The notes: generated from the sequence alone by a model not told the origin. A stretch of 64,000 bases of DNA from Cyanobacterium stanieri LEGE 03274 (GCF_015207825.1 NZ_JADEWC010000017.1:1-64000), one strand, 5' to 3'; numbered from the stretch's first letter, positions 38,288-47,800 are shown. Program-made: numbers and translations.

Positions 38288-38412
38288 GCCTCACCCTGTG
38301 ATGAATTATACCCAATCAGATTTAGATAATATATCATGACTCGCCTTGCAATGAATTACAAGGCTAACAGTTTATCGTTCAATAAATTGAACTATATCAC
38401 CCCTACTCCTCA
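38288..38412 (-). repeat. Palindromic repeat element, right copy of an inverted pair
   Basis: On the reverse strand it reads, in the same order as 37244-37366, one minisatellite-like unit (GATGAGGAGTAGGGGTGATA), TTCAATTTATTGAACGATAA, ACTGTTAGCCTTGTAATTCA and TTGCAAGGCGAGTCATGATA. Only a few substitutions separate the copies. Confidence 0.8.
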
Positions 38413-38448
38413 TCCCCTTTACTCCCAATCACCCATACTGAGGTTATC

Positions 38449-39279
38449 TTATGATGAGTGTTGAAGGGCTTTTTCGCCGATAAATTCTACAAGGGGTTTA
38501 AATTCGTTGATGAGTTTAGGATGGGCGACACAGAGGGAAGGAAATCCCCTATGGCTGTAGTCGGTGCCTTGGGGAAGGGGGAAAACCGGTTGAGGTTCGA
38601 GGTGAATTAATTGTCCTCCTGCGGCTCTGAGGATAGGATATGCCCCTGCGATGTCCCAAATTTTGGGGGTGGCTTCGAGAGAGCCTAAGGCCGCACCACA
38701 GGCCACTAAAAGCATATTATAACTGGCGACTCCCGTGAGTCTGATTTTGCAGGGAAAGTAGTTTTTAAGCACTTCTGTGCTTCTGGCACAAAGGGTAAAG
38801 ATATGATTCATACTGGCATCGGCGTTGCTGGTATAAATGCGATCGCCATTAAGATAAGCACCTTTTGGCCCGGTTAATCCTGTATCGCCATAAAAATAAC
38901 CATGATAGGTTTGTTGGATTTGGGGAAAATGTACAAAACCAAATACGGGAGTACCTTTGAATAGTAAACCGATGGAAATACCCCAAATGGGTAGTCCTCT
39001 GGTAAAATTGGTTGTACCATCAATGGGATCAACTACCCAACACCAATCGTTAATAGGTAAAAGATGTTCGGTTTCTTCGGTGAGAATACCATGGGTGGGG
39101 AAACATTGTTTAATTCCTGTTCTAATTTCTTGATCAGCCCACTTATCAGCGGCGGTAACGAGGCTACCATCGGCTTTGCGGGTGGGTTCTAATTTGGCAA
39201 AGTCTTCTAATAACTTGTCTCCTATACGGCTGGTGATGTGTTGACAAAAATTATATACTTGTTGCCAAAAGTAAATCAT
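38449..39279 (-). CDS. Inositol monophosphatase family protein
   Basis: A metal-dependent sugar-phosphate phosphatase. The motifs are GILTEETEHLL (metal-binding Glu), WVVDPIDGTTNFTRGLPIWG (Asp ligands) and KIWDIAGAYPILRAAGGQ (third Asp). The 276 residues are normal. It could act on inositol-1-phosphate, histidinol-phosphate or 3'-phosphoadenosine 5'-phosphate; the sequence does not decide. It has its own transcription unit. Confidence 0.9.
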   Translation of the reverse strand: MIYFWQQVYNFCQHITSRIGDKLLEDFAKLEPTRKADGSLVTAADKWADQEIRTGIKQCFPTHGILTEETEHLLPINDWCWVVDPIDGTTNFTRGLPIWGISIGLLFKGTPVFGFVHFPQIQQTYHGYFYGDTGLTGPKGAYLNGDRIYTSNADASMNHIFTLCARSTEVLKNYFPCKIRLTGVASYNMLLVACGAALGSLEATPKIWDIAGAYPILRAAGGQLIHLEPQPVFPLPQGTDYSHRGFPSLCVAHPKLINEFKPLVEFIGEKALQHSS

Positions 39280-39556
39280 GGTTTTTTGGTTCGTTTATTT
39301 TTTTTATATGGGTGGAACACCGTTCAAATAAACTTATCCCCACTTATGTTAAATGGTATGGTCTATTTTTTGGTAATGGTTTGACCATTACAGGGTTAAA
39401 CGGTAAACCCTTTATTCCTTGGTTAAGTACATCAGGAATTGCTTGATTGTTTTTTACTATTGATTTTTTAATGGTAAAGTATAATCGGGTTTTTGTAACC
39501 TAGTAAGATTTGATGTATTTACAAACTTTTATTATTGATTATTAATTATTCTGATT

Positions 39557-40615
39557 GTGTCTGATCATAAATCGAGGTTGTTAATCGCTGCTAGTGGTAC
39601 GGGGGGACATTTATTTCCTGCCCTTGCGGTGGCTCAGAAATTGTCTGATTATGAGATTCAGTGGTTAGGAGTGCCTAATCGCCTAGAAACTTCTTTAGTG
39701 CCTGATTTTTACCCTCTACATACCGTTAATATTGATGGTTTTCAAACGAGGTTGGGGGTGAAAACTATTTTTCTTTTTGCCAAAATGTTAGGGGCGATCG
39801 CCTTTACCTATAAACTAATTAAAAGGGAAAAAATAGACCTAGTATTCACCACGGGAGGTTACATCTCCGCCCCCGCTATCTTAGGGGCAAAACTCGCAAA
39901 AGTTCCTGTTATCTTACACGAATCCAACTATATTCCGGGGAAAGTTACTAAACTTCTCGGTAAACAATGTAATCTCGTTGCCTTAGGTTTTGAAGGCACA
40001 AAAAAATATTTACCTAAAACTAAAACTCAATGGGTAAGTACCCCCGTACGTCAAGAGTTTTTATCCCCTAACCCCCTAGATTTCAAAATTCCCCCCAATG
40101 TTCCTGTTATCGTTGCCATGGGCGGTTCTCAGGGGGCTGTAGCCCTAAATAGATTAGTCAGACAGTGCGCCCCACGATGGCTGAAAAATGGTTGGTATAT
40201 TGTCCATTTAACGGGTAATAGGGACGATGATTTTGGCACTTTTGAACACCCCAATTACATTGAAATGACTTTTTATGATAACATGGCAGGATTGTTAAAT
40301 AGAGCTGATTTTGCCATTAGTCGTTCGGGGGCTAGTGCTTTGACGGAGTTAGCCATCACCAAAACTCCTTCTGTATTGATTCCTTTTCCTTTTGCTGCAG
40401 AAGATCATCAATTTTTTAATGCCCAAGTTTTTACCGAAGCAAATGCAGGGATTGTCTTTCGTCAGGATGATTTAACCCCCGAAATTTTAGATAAGACTGT
40501 TACTAATTTAATTAAGGATAAAATAAAGTTAAGGGAAATGGCTGGTAATTGTCAAAAGTTAGCTTTGTTTGACAGTGCAGATATTCTTGCTAGAATTATT
40601 CGTTCTTTAGGTTAA
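39557..40615 (+). CDS. murG: MurG, UDP-GlcNAc:undecaprenyl-PP-MurNAc-pentapeptide GlcNAc transferase
   Basis: MurG adds GlcNAc to lipid I, giving lipid II, on the cytoplasmic membrane face. Motifs are ASGTGGHLFPALAVAQ (glycine-rich loop 1), TTGGYISAPAILGAKLAKVPVILHE, MGGSQGAVALN and the sugar-nucleotide site ISRSGASALTELAITKTPSVLIPFPFAAEDHQ. The start is GTG 39557. The 352 residues are normal. GlmU in this window supplies its donor substrate. It stands outside any division cluster. Confidence 0.95.
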   Translation: MSDHKSRLLIAASGTGGHLFPALAVAQKLSDYEIQWLGVPNRLETSLVPDFYPLHTVNIDGFQTRLGVKTIFLFAKMLGAIAFTYKLIKREKIDLVFTTGGYISAPAILGAKLAKVPVILHESNYIPGKVTKLLGKQCNLVALGFEGTKKYLPKTKTQWVSTPVRQEFLSPNPLDFKIPPNVPVIVAMGGSQGAVALNRLVRQCAPRWLKNGWYIVHLTGNRDDDFGTFEHPNYIEMTFYDNMAGLLNRADFAISRSGASALTELAITKTPSVLIPFPFAAEDHQFFNAQVFTEANAGIVFRQDDLTPEILDKTVTNLIKDKIKLREMAGNCQKLALFDSADILARIIRSLG

Positions 40616-40739
40616 AATAATCAAATTATTTTCTTTAATTAGTATTTGATGAAAAATCAAAATTATCAGATTAATTAATGATATTTTTCTTATTTTTTTG
40701 ATAGTTATAATATTAAACCTGTTAATCAAAATATACTTT

Positions 40740-40800
40740 AGTTTAATTTATTGAGCGATAAAATATTAGCCTTGTAATTAATTGCAAGGCGAGTGATGAT
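40740..40800 (+). repeat. Palindromic repeat unit
   Basis: TTTAATTTATTGAGCGATAA is followed by GCCTTGTAATTAATTGCAAGGC (hairpin) and GAGTGATGATATG. It is a diverged copy of the 37263-37320 element. Confidence 0.65.
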
Positions 40801-40998
40801 ATGTTTTTAAAATCGGATTTGGCTTAATATGCTTAAAAATCTTGTATTTATGGTTCAATATTTTATATTTTTTGTCATTTCTTTATTCATTTTAGCTGAA
40901 TAATCAATAAGTTACAAAATAGCAGATAATAATAAGTCAATAATATTACTATTTATATATTTTATTTTCTAAATTATTTTTTAGATAATCCTTAAGTA

Positions 40999-41242
40999 AT
41001 ATGAAATATAAAAAAGATTGCTATAAATATAATTAACTTAAGTTTTTCCCGCCTTGTAATTCATTACAAGGCTACGGATTTTTCGTTCAATTCATTGAAC
41101 TTTTATGTTTGGAAATAAATGGATTCAGCACCCATAAATCTATACAAGGAATGGTCAAGGGTTTTAACCTAAATTGAGGTTAATTAGGCTGGGATTTTAT
41201 TTGAGAGGTTTTATTTGTCGTAAACATTTAAGTATTTCATAT
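40999..41242. mobile_element. MITE-like element, second copy with a nested insertion
   Basis: It has the same 10-bp inverted ends (ATATGAAATA, TATTTCATAT) as the element at 2100-2192. After AAGATTGCTATAAATATAATT it is interrupted by 151 bp (41035-41185) and then resumes with GGCTGGGAT. The insertion is flanked by TAATT on both sides. Confidence 0.7.
41035..41185. mobile_element. 151-bp repeat inserted into the MITE-like element
   Basis: The insert starts AACTTAAG and ends TTGAGGTTAATT. It contains the hairpin GCCTTGTAATTCATTACAAG and GTTCAATTCATTGAAC. The 5-bp TAATT at both borders (41030-41034 and 41181-41185) looks like a target duplication. The ends resemble those of the element at 9501-9832. 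Confidence 0.55.
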
Positions 41243-41429
41243 AATGACTTTTTTGAATGAAAAATAAATTTTACATTAAAGATTATTCATAACATTCAAT
41301 GCCCAGTATTATTTAATATTAAGTTCGGATAATTTATTGTAAATAGATTTTGTCTTCCCAGTTGCCCCACTGTTTAATAAATTATATGACTAACGATACT
41401 TAGTTTAATAAATTGAACGAATATAGAGA

Positions 41430-42536
41430 TTAATAAGACTCTTTAAAGATAGTAAAAAAATCTAAATTATGTTGATCAATATCAACTCCTATTCCTAGTT
41501 TTTGAGGAACATTAATGGTAGAATCTTGGGGATTTAGTGTAATATTTTGGGCGATAATATCTTCTTTAAAATAACGATTGGTAGCGGAAATATCTGCGGG
41601 GAATTGAAATTGGGCAAGACTGGCGATATGAAGATTAGTTGCCCTACCGATGCCTGATTCTAACATTCCTCCGCACCATAGTTTTATTCCTGCTTTTTTA
41701 CATATATTATGAATATTAATGGTGTTAGTAATACCGCCGACACGGGATTGTTTTAAGTTGATTATTTGACAAGATTTAAGGGCGATCGCATTTAGGGTAT
41801 CATTAATAGAATTGATGCTTTCATCGAGACATAGGGGCGTTTTTATCTGAGACTGTAACTGACTATGTTCTAATAAATCATCATAGGCCAAAGGTTGTTC
41901 AATCATCAATAAATTTAAATTATCTAGCTGTTTGAATAACTCTATATCATCTAAAGTAAAAACCGAATTAGCATCTCCCATTAACATTAAATCGGGGTAA
42001 CTTTCACGAATAGCGCTTAAACAAGAAAAAGCATTATCAGGGGAAATTTTGAGTTTAATTCTTTGATAACCTTCCTCTACATAAGCATTTACTCTATTTA
42101 TTAAAGCCTCCATATTAGATTGCAAAGAAACGCTCACCCCTACTGTTACTTTTTCCCTCACTCCATTGATATACCTCGATAAAGGTAGATTTTTTTCCTT
42201 AGCAAATAAATCCCATAGTGCGCAGTCTAAAGCAGATTTTGCCATTTGATGCCCCCTCACAGGGGATAGTATTTGATTAATTTCTTGGGGAGAATTAATA
42301 TTTTTATGCAGTAATAAAGGAATTAAAAAATCTTTTAAAATATGATGGGCAGTGGTAATGGTTTCATAATTATAAAAAGGTTGATTAAAAGTCGGGCATT
42401 CCCCATAACCGATTAAACCATCACTATATATTTTGACAATCAAACAACTATGACTATCTACATTAATCCCATTGGTTTTGAAAGGATAAATAAACGGTAT
42501 TTCAACGTAGTATAAGTCAATTCTTTCAATTTTCAT
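41430..42536 (-). CDS. menC: o-Succinylbenzoate synthase MenC (enolase superfamily, OSBS/NSAR type)
   Basis: It dehydrates SHCHC to o-succinylbenzoate in the naphthoquinone (phylloquinone) pathway. RIKLKIS supplies the catalytic Lys, MGDANSVF, MIEQPL and CLDESI supply the metal ligands, and NLKQSRVGG supplies the second Lys. The ending WCGGMLESGIGRATNLHIAS with PADISATNRYF is typical of the subgroup that joins OSBS and N-succinylamino acid racemase, common in Firmicutes. The 368 residues are longer than the usual cyanobacterial MenC, as I recall it. Racemase activity is possible. It lies 50 bp downstream of the hydrate-repair gene. Confidence 0.85.
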   Translation of the reverse strand: MKIERIDLYYVEIPFIYPFKTNGINVDSHSCLIVKIYSDGLIGYGECPTFNQPFYNYETITTAHHILKDFLIPLLLHKNINSPQEINQILSPVRGHQMAKSALDCALWDLFAKEKNLPLSRYINGVREKVTVGVSVSLQSNMEALINRVNAYVEEGYQRIKLKISPDNAFSCLSAIRESYPDLMLMGDANSVFTLDDIELFKQLDNLNLLMIEQPLAYDDLLEHSQLQSQIKTPLCLDESINSINDTLNAIALKSCQIINLKQSRVGGITNTINIHNICKKAGIKLWCGGMLESGIGRATNLHIASLAQFQFPADISATNRYFKEDIIAQNITLNPQDSTINVPQKLGIGVDIDQHNLDFFTIFKESY

Positions 42537-42586
42537 AATTCAACGGTTAAAGACAAAAAATCCAAGGGAAATTAGCGATATTATCC

Positions 42587-44161
42587 TCAACAAGTCTCAT
42601 TAAAAAACCATTGCCCATTCCTTTTTAATTCATTAACCGCCTTAAGAATATATTGAGACAAAGTAACCCCATCTACCCCTAAAGTAGATAAATCCTCACT
42701 GGCTAAAATTCCACCCCGTTGATGTAACCAAGCCGCCGCCCCCACCGTATCAACACTAATGGTATCAGTAAAATTATTTTGAGCGAGTAAACCACCAATA
42801 AAACCGCTTAATACATCTCCGCTTCCTCCCCTGGCTAGGGCCGTTGTGCCATGGGGTATAATCCAAGTATTAATATTATCGCTAATAATGGTTTTTGCAC
42901 CTTTCCTTAAGATTGTAGCATTAAGGGCGATCGCCCCTTGCCTTGTTTCTTCGATTCTATCAGCCATGCCCACAAAAGGTAAATCAGGAAATAAACGCTC
43001 AAATTCTCCATCATGGGGAGTCAAAACCGTTTTACCATGGCGATTTTTCAATTCATCTAAAAGATAATAATTAGCCACGATATTTAAAGCATCAGCATCC
43101 AAAAGAATATCACAACCACTAGCAATTACCTTTTTTACCACCGATACCGCTTCCTTAGTTAACCCCATACCACAACATACCCACTGATATTTTTGCCAAT
43201 CTAATAAAGGTAAAGTTTCAATACTACCCAGGGAAGTTTCTCGACAACCAATCACCAACATTTCTGGCAATTGACTATTAATCAAAGGTTTAAGGCTATC
43301 AGGCACTACCATTGTCACCATCCCCACTCCACTACTTCTCGCCCCATAGGCAGATAACAAAGCCGCCCCCGCATATTCTTTTGAGCCACAAATTAACAAT
43401 AAATGTCCTTGTTTATACTTGTAAGTAGTAACATGGCGGGGGAGGGGTAAAATTTCTTGGACTTTTTCTTGTGTTAATAATTCCGTTGTCGGAAATTCGG
43501 CGGTAATTTTATCAATAAAAGCGGGGGGAATATTAAAATCTATTCTTTCTACTTGCCCTAAATATTCTAATGCCCTATCTTGCCAAATACCTTTTTTATA
43601 TAAACCTAAACAAAGGGTATGGGTTGCCTTAATAGCTATACCTAAAACTGCCCCTGTATCGCTGTTAATTCCTGAAGGAATATCAATACTAATAATGGGT
43701 TTATTCCACTGATTAACAATGGCTATGTCTTCTGCTAAATTATCTGTAATTTTACGAGTTAAACCAAAACCAAATAAACCGTCAACAATTATATGACATA
43801 TACTTAAGGCTTTAATGTTACTAACAATTTTTATTCCTAAACTTGAAGCATATTTAAAGTGATGGGCGGTTAATTCTTTAAATTTTTCTATTAAGGGAGG
43901 GTAAATAACTATATCATAGCCTTGATAATATAATTCCCTTGCAATTACTAAAGCATCACCTCCGTTATGCCCACAACCAACCATAAATCCGAGGGAAATT
44001 TTTTTTTCTTTTATAGGGTATAATTCTTTAATTTTTTGGGCTGTTTTTAGGGCTACTTTTTCCATTAAACTAGCTACGGGCATTCCTGCGGAGAAGATTT
44101 CCTCCTCAATTAGCTTCATTTCTTCGGCTGTGACTAAAGTTGTGGTTTTGTTTGAATACAT
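42587..44161 (-). CDS. nnrD: Bifunctional NAD(P)H-hydrate epimerase / ADP-dependent NAD(P)H-hydrate dehydratase (NnrE-NnrD)
   Basis: This enzyme repairs hydrated NAD(P)H. The N-terminal YjeF-type epimerase domain (about 1-220) has MVGCGHNGGDALVIARELYYQGYD and IVDGLFGFGLTR. The C-terminal ribokinase-like dehydratase domain (about 235-520) has YKQGHLLLICGSKEYAGAALL, LDADALNIV, LTPHDGEF and ARGGSGDVLSGFIGGLLAQ. I start at ATG 44161; the longer frame to 44194 would translate a tandem ACAATGG repeat. Fusion of both domains is normal in bacteria. Confidence 0.93.
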   Translation of the reverse strand: MYSNKTTTLVTAEEMKLIEEEIFSAGMPVASLMEKVALKTAQKIKELYPIKEKKISLGFMVGCGHNGGDALVIARELYYQGYDIVIYPPLIEKFKELTAHHFKYASSLGIKIVSNIKALSICHIIVDGLFGFGLTRKITDNLAEDIAIVNQWNKPIISIDIPSGINSDTGAVLGIAIKATHTLCLGLYKKGIWQDRALEYLGQVERIDFNIPPAFIDKITAEFPTTELLTQEKVQEILPLPRHVTTYKYKQGHLLLICGSKEYAGAALLSAYGARSSGVGMVTMVVPDSLKPLINSQLPEMLVIGCRETSLGSIETLPLLDWQKYQWVCCGMGLTKEAVSVVKKVIASGCDILLDADALNIVANYYLLDELKNRHGKTVLTPHDGEFERLFPDLPFVGMADRIEETRQGAIALNATILRKGAKTIISDNINTWIIPHGTTALARGGSGDVLSGFIGGLLAQNNFTDTISVDTVGAAAWLHQRGGILASEDLSTLGVDGVTLSQYILKAVNELKRNGQWFFNETC

Positions 44162-44169
44162 ATTGATTG

Positions 44170-44197
44170 ACAATGGACAATGGACAATGGACAATGG
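44170..44197. repeat. Heptamer tandem repeat ACAATGG
   Basis: Four perfect copies of ACAATGG are followed by ACAATAA. They lie just upstream of the start of the hydrate-repair gene (minus strand) and could alter its leader by slippage. Confidence 0.85.
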
Positions 44198-44338
44198 ACA
44201 ATAAAAGACTATTTTTTTTGATCACTGTATTTTAAATCTGTTACCTGCAACCAGCAAACTTCATCACCCTGAAAATTATTATTCAGATTTGAGGTTAAAT
44301 AGAGTAATTTTTTTCGACTAAAAATCATCTTCAACGAA

Positions 44339-45049
44339 ATGTTATATCGGCTAGTGATTACGGAGAGTCAACGACAGGATAACAAAATTATATTACATCC
44401 TGACCAAGAACATTATTTACGTCGTGTCGTTAGATTAAATGATGGACAATTTTTTATTGCTATCAATGGGCGGGGGAATGGTTGGCAAGTAAAATTAACT
44501 CCTATAGGGGGAGAGATTACCAACGATATTGTCGAAAATAAAGAGTTACCCATGGAGGTTTCTTTGATGGTTTCTTTACCCAAGGGAAGTGGTTTTGATG
44601 ATATTGTCCGTTGTACCACAGAATTGGGAGTAAGTCGATTATATCCGATTATGGCCGATCGCACTTTACTAAAACCCAAGGAAAATAAATTAGTCAGATG
44701 GCGTAAAATAGCCCAAGAAGCATCGGAACAATGTGAAAGATTAATCGTACCTTATATTGCCCCTCCCTTACCTTTTTTAGAAGCTATTCAACAAATGGAG
44801 GATGATTCTTCCCGTTTTATTGCCGTTGCCCGTAATACTGATAAACATTTATTTAACTGTCTTAATCCTCTCGATTTACCTTCTCAAATTACCATTGCCA
44901 CCGGTTGTGAAGGAGGATGGACTACAAATGAAATACAAAGTGCGATCGCCCATAATTTCCAACCCATTACCCTAGGGAAAAGAATATTAAGGGCAGTTAC
45001 TGCCCCCATTGCTATCATGGCATTAATTGCCTCCCTTGCTGAAAAATAA
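44339..45049 (+). CDS. rsmE: 16S rRNA (uracil-1498-N3)-methyltransferase RsmE
   Basis: A SPOUT-class methyltransferase acting on the 30S subunit. An N-terminal PUA-like domain (HPDQEHYLRRVVRLNDGQ) is followed by the SPOUT fold with LPKGSGFDDIVRCTTELGVSRLYPI, WRKIAQEASEQCERL, ATGCEGGWTTNE and the knot motif LGKRILRAVTAPIA. The 236 residues are normal. The next gene follows after 21 bp, so an operon is likely. Confidence 0.93.
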   Translation: MLYRLVITESQRQDNKIILHPDQEHYLRRVVRLNDGQFFIAINGRGNGWQVKLTPIGGEITNDIVENKELPMEVSLMVSLPKGSGFDDIVRCTTELGVSRLYPIMADRTLLKPKENKLVRWRKIAQEASEQCERLIVPYIAPPLPFLEAIQQMEDDSSRFIAVARNTDKHLFNCLNPLDLPSQITIATGCEGGWTTNEIQSAIAHNFQPITLGKRILRAVTAPIAIMALIASLAEK

Positions 45050-45070
45050 ATTATCCCTGAGGATACAACA

Positions 45071-46174
45071 ATGTTTAAAGACATAGTGACATATATTGAT
45101 AATCAAGAGTATGAAGAAGCAAACAAATTAATCCATCAATTATCATCAGAAGGAGAAGAATTACTCTGGAAAAATTATTATTACGGATTAATTGCCGAAA
45201 AAACTAACCAAATTGAAAAAGCAGAAGAAAAATATCGTCAAGTTATTAAAGATAGTATATTTCCTCATCCTCAAATGACCAAAAATATTAGGGATGGATT
45301 AGAAAGAATTAAACAAGTAAAAACCCTTAAAAAAGAAACAGAAAATCAACAAAGGGAAGCTAGAAAGGAAAAAACCTTAGCAGAATTTCAAGAAAATAAA
45401 AATAGTAATGACCTTGCTATCTTAGCATTAAAACCCCTAACTGTTGAACAAAAAAATCTAGTAGGTAAAAAGTTTGCTGAAATTATTAAAGTTGATCCCT
45501 ACACAGCAAAACTACAGCTTCCCACCAGAAATTTAAGACTATATCAAACAGGAAAATATGGAGAATTAAGTTATTATCAACAAGAGTTTAATTCCTTAAA
45601 TATTCAATCTATTTGCTACTCTATCAAAGAAATTAATCAAACTATTACCTATCAAGTTAAGTATATTATTAACCATCAAGAAAATATTACCATTGTCAGT
45701 CAAAATAAATTAGCCCAAGAAATACAATTTACCTTCAATCCCCAAGATATAATCAACCAAATTAGGGGAAAAATACCCATTTTTGAAATGACACTCCATA
45801 CTAATCCTCAGGGCAAATTAATTAGAAAAAAAGAAACCCTTGACTATATTAGTTTTTGTGACTTACATCTTCCTAAAGATAAAATAATCTTGCGATTTAG
45901 TGACTATATCTATCAATTTGACCAAGGAATTGATATATTTAATCAAGGGAAAACTAACCGAGATAAATGGTTGACCCTAATCAGATTTTTAAATGATAAA
46001 ATTGGTAAAGTAAAATCCCATGATGATTTTACAACCTTCGGAGAAGGTGCGATTCAGTTTCCCGAAATGCTGACACAAATTGAGTCTAATATTAATATTT
46101 TTAGAAAAGAAACAACATTATGGGATGAAGCATTTCAATTATATAGCGCCCTTATTTTACTCGATAGTAATTAA
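45071..46174 (+). CDS. Conserved hypothetical protein with TPR-like N-terminus
   Basis: I do not recognise the family. Residues about 1-60 look like a helical repeat (NQEYEEANKLIHQLSSEGEE, NQIEKAEEKYRQVI), and about 75-105 are a charged coiled coil (KKETENQQREARKEKTLAEF). The remainder is a folded alpha/beta region without familiar motifs. It has no signal peptide or membrane helix. It follows rsmE by 21 bp, so it is likely expressed with it. A link to translation is only suggested by position. Confidence 0.75.
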   Translation: MFKDIVTYIDNQEYEEANKLIHQLSSEGEELLWKNYYYGLIAEKTNQIEKAEEKYRQVIKDSIFPHPQMTKNIRDGLERIKQVKTLKKETENQQREARKEKTLAEFQENKNSNDLAILALKPLTVEQKNLVGKKFAEIIKVDPYTAKLQLPTRNLRLYQTGKYGELSYYQQEFNSLNIQSICYSIKEINQTITYQVKYIINHQENITIVSQNKLAQEIQFTFNPQDIINQIRGKIPIFEMTLHTNPQGKLIRKKETLDYISFCDLHLPKDKIILRFSDYIYQFDQGIDIFNQGKTNRDKWLTLIRFLNDKIGKVKSHDDFTTFGEGAIQFPEMLTQIESNINIFRKETTLWDEAFQLYSALILLDSN

Positions 46175-46234
46175 GGTTTTAACCATGATTTAAATATCTT
46201 TTGTTTTTATTATCAATAATCTATCATTAAATCC

Positions 46235-46921
46235 ATGAATAGTTCAAAAATTCCTAATTACTCTCCTAATTCTTTCAATCTGTTATCTTTTCTGACTAAA
46301 AGCGGAGTCAGTGTTATTTTTATGGTTGGTTTATTTTTCCTTTTCCAAACCAGTAATAAAATTATGGAAGGGTTAAAAAATTTACTTCCCACTGTCACCA
46401 ACGACATCGATACTTCTAAACTGATTGTACAAAAAATACAGGGTGTAAGTGAGTTAACTACCACCGTTTTTGTTATGGATGCAGTTATACCAACTTCCTC
46501 TAGTCGTAGGATAGGAGATTGGGTAGTGGGAGAAACTAATCTATTATATCTTGCACGGGGAGAAGTAAGGGCTGGATTGGATTTGAGTAAAATTGAAGAA
46601 AATAATATCCGTGTGGAAAATGACACCCTTACTATTACTTTACCTGCCCCCCAAATTTTAGACTCTAAGATAGATGTCACGAAATCCCAAGTATATGACT
46701 ATGATAGGGGATTTTTAAGTTTAGGGCCTGATGTTGCCCCTGATTTACAAACCCAAGCCCAAAGAGAAACTCTTAAAAAAGTGGTAAATTCGGCTTGTGA
46801 TGCTCATATTCTTACTCAAGCTAACCAAAGGGCGGTGTTAACTATTACTCAATTAATGGAAAACACGGGTTATGATTCTGTCAATGTCAAAACAACCCCT
46901 TCTAAGGAATGTAAGGGTTAA
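46235..46921 (+). CDS. DUF4230 membrane-anchored protein
   Basis: The 228-residue protein has one N-terminal membrane helix (about 22-42; SGVSVIFMVGLFFLF), then the DUF4230 domain: KLIVQKIQGVSELTTTVFVM, GETNLLYLARGEVRAGLDLSK, the IRVENDTLTITLPAPQILDS region and a C-terminal helix with AQRETLKKVVNSACDAHIL. The function is unknown. It is probably exposed outside the inner membrane. It lies 60 bp after the preceding hypothetical gene. Confidence 0.82.
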   Translation: MNSSKIPNYSPNSFNLLSFLTKSGVSVIFMVGLFFLFQTSNKIMEGLKNLLPTVTNDIDTSKLIVQKIQGVSELTTTVFVMDAVIPTSSSRRIGDWVVGETNLLYLARGEVRAGLDLSKIEENNIRVENDTLTITLPAPQILDSKIDVTKSQVYDYDRGFLSLGPDVAPDLQTQAQRETLKKVVNSACDAHILTQANQRAVLTITQLMENTGYDSVNVKTTPSKECKG

Positions 46922-46945
46922 GGTGCGCTGGAAATATTTTGAATG

Positions 46946-47563
46946 TTAACTATTGGTTTGATTGTAGAGATTAACGACGGCGGCTAAATCTTTGACTCTC
47001 AAACCCTCCCCTTTAGCATCCATTTCCCAATCTTTACCGTTGCGGGTTAATTCTGCCATAATCATGGCGGTTTGCCCTGTATATTCTGCCCCAGAAAGGG
47101 TATAACGCACGATTTCTTTTTGGTTGGTTAAATTAACTAAACGGATAAAAGCATTGTTTATTTGGGCAAAATCCTGTTGACGGTTAAAAGGATCGTAAAT
47201 ATTAACCACTATGGCAATTTTATATATATACTCTGGTAGTAGGGCTAAATTGATCATAATTTGTTCATCATCGCCGTTTCCTTCCCCTGTTAAGTTATCT
47301 CCTTGGTGCATGATGGCGGAGGAATAATGTCTGAGATTACCAAAATAGACAACGTCTTTTTCGTGTTTGACTTTTTTATTTTCACTAATACATATTACTG
47401 AGGCATCTAAATCAAAATTGCCATTGTTTTGGCTAAATAAACCTGACAAGAAACCACCTTTTTTGGTTGCCACATCCCACCCTAAACCGCACATCAATTG
47501 TTGTAATTGAGGGGCTTCTTTTGTTAGGGAGATTCTTTGTCCTTTTTGTAAATTAATTACCAT
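46946..47563 (-). CDS. TerD family protein
   Basis: A calcium-binding, stress-related domain protein. KGQRISLTKEAPQLQQLMCGLGWD is the start of the TerD domain, with DLDASVICISENKKVKHEKDVVYFGN, the acidic calcium-loop region HQGDNLTGEGNGDDEQIMINL and IYDPFNRQQDFAQINNAFIRL. The 205 residues fit the single-domain family (TerD, TerE, CABP). No other ter genes are adjacent, so tellurite resistance should not be assumed. It is convergent with DUF4230, 24 bp apart. Confidence 0.9.
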   Translation of the reverse strand: MVINLQKGQRISLTKEAPQLQQLMCGLGWDVATKKGGFLSGLFSQNNGNFDLDASVICISENKKVKHEKDVVYFGNLRHYSSAIMHQGDNLTGEGNGDDEQIMINLALLPEYIYKIAIVVNIYDPFNRQQDFAQINNAFIRLVNLTNQKEIVRYTLSGAEYTGQTAMIMAELTRNGKDWEMDAKGEGLRVKDLAAVVNLYNQTNS

Positions 47564-47800
47564 GATAATGATTTTTTTACTCTCTCTTTAATCTCAATTG
47601 TAGCTCAGTTATTTTTAAGATTGTTGTTAATTTTCTTTAACTTTGCATATCAATAATTATTAGATTTATTTACTAAACAAAAACGTAGTCCAACAAGGGT
47701 TATAATATATCTATGACTATTAAGATTGTTGTTTGTATTACCCTTCGAGCAACAACTTTTAGTTTATGTTAATAAACAATTTTATTTTAGTTTTTTAGGA

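Larger units (their letters stand above)
40616..41429. other. 814-bp non-coding region packed with repeats
   Basis: No gene is supported. It holds a palindromic repeat (40740-40800), the interrupted MITE-like element (40999-41242) and another palindromic repeat unit (41322-41420). The rest is AT-rich. Confidence 0.75.

Noticed and set aside
44162-44194. N-terminal extension of the hydrate-repair enzyme
   Set aside because: It would encode the ACAATGG repeat; the domain starts right after ATG 44161.
46946-47563. Tellurite resistance operon
   Set aside because: Only a single terD-like gene is present; no terB, terC or terZ neighbours.
47726-47800. N-terminal extension of Ycf4 from a TTG
   Set aside because: It exceeds the family length and has no conserved residues; ATG 47801 fits better.
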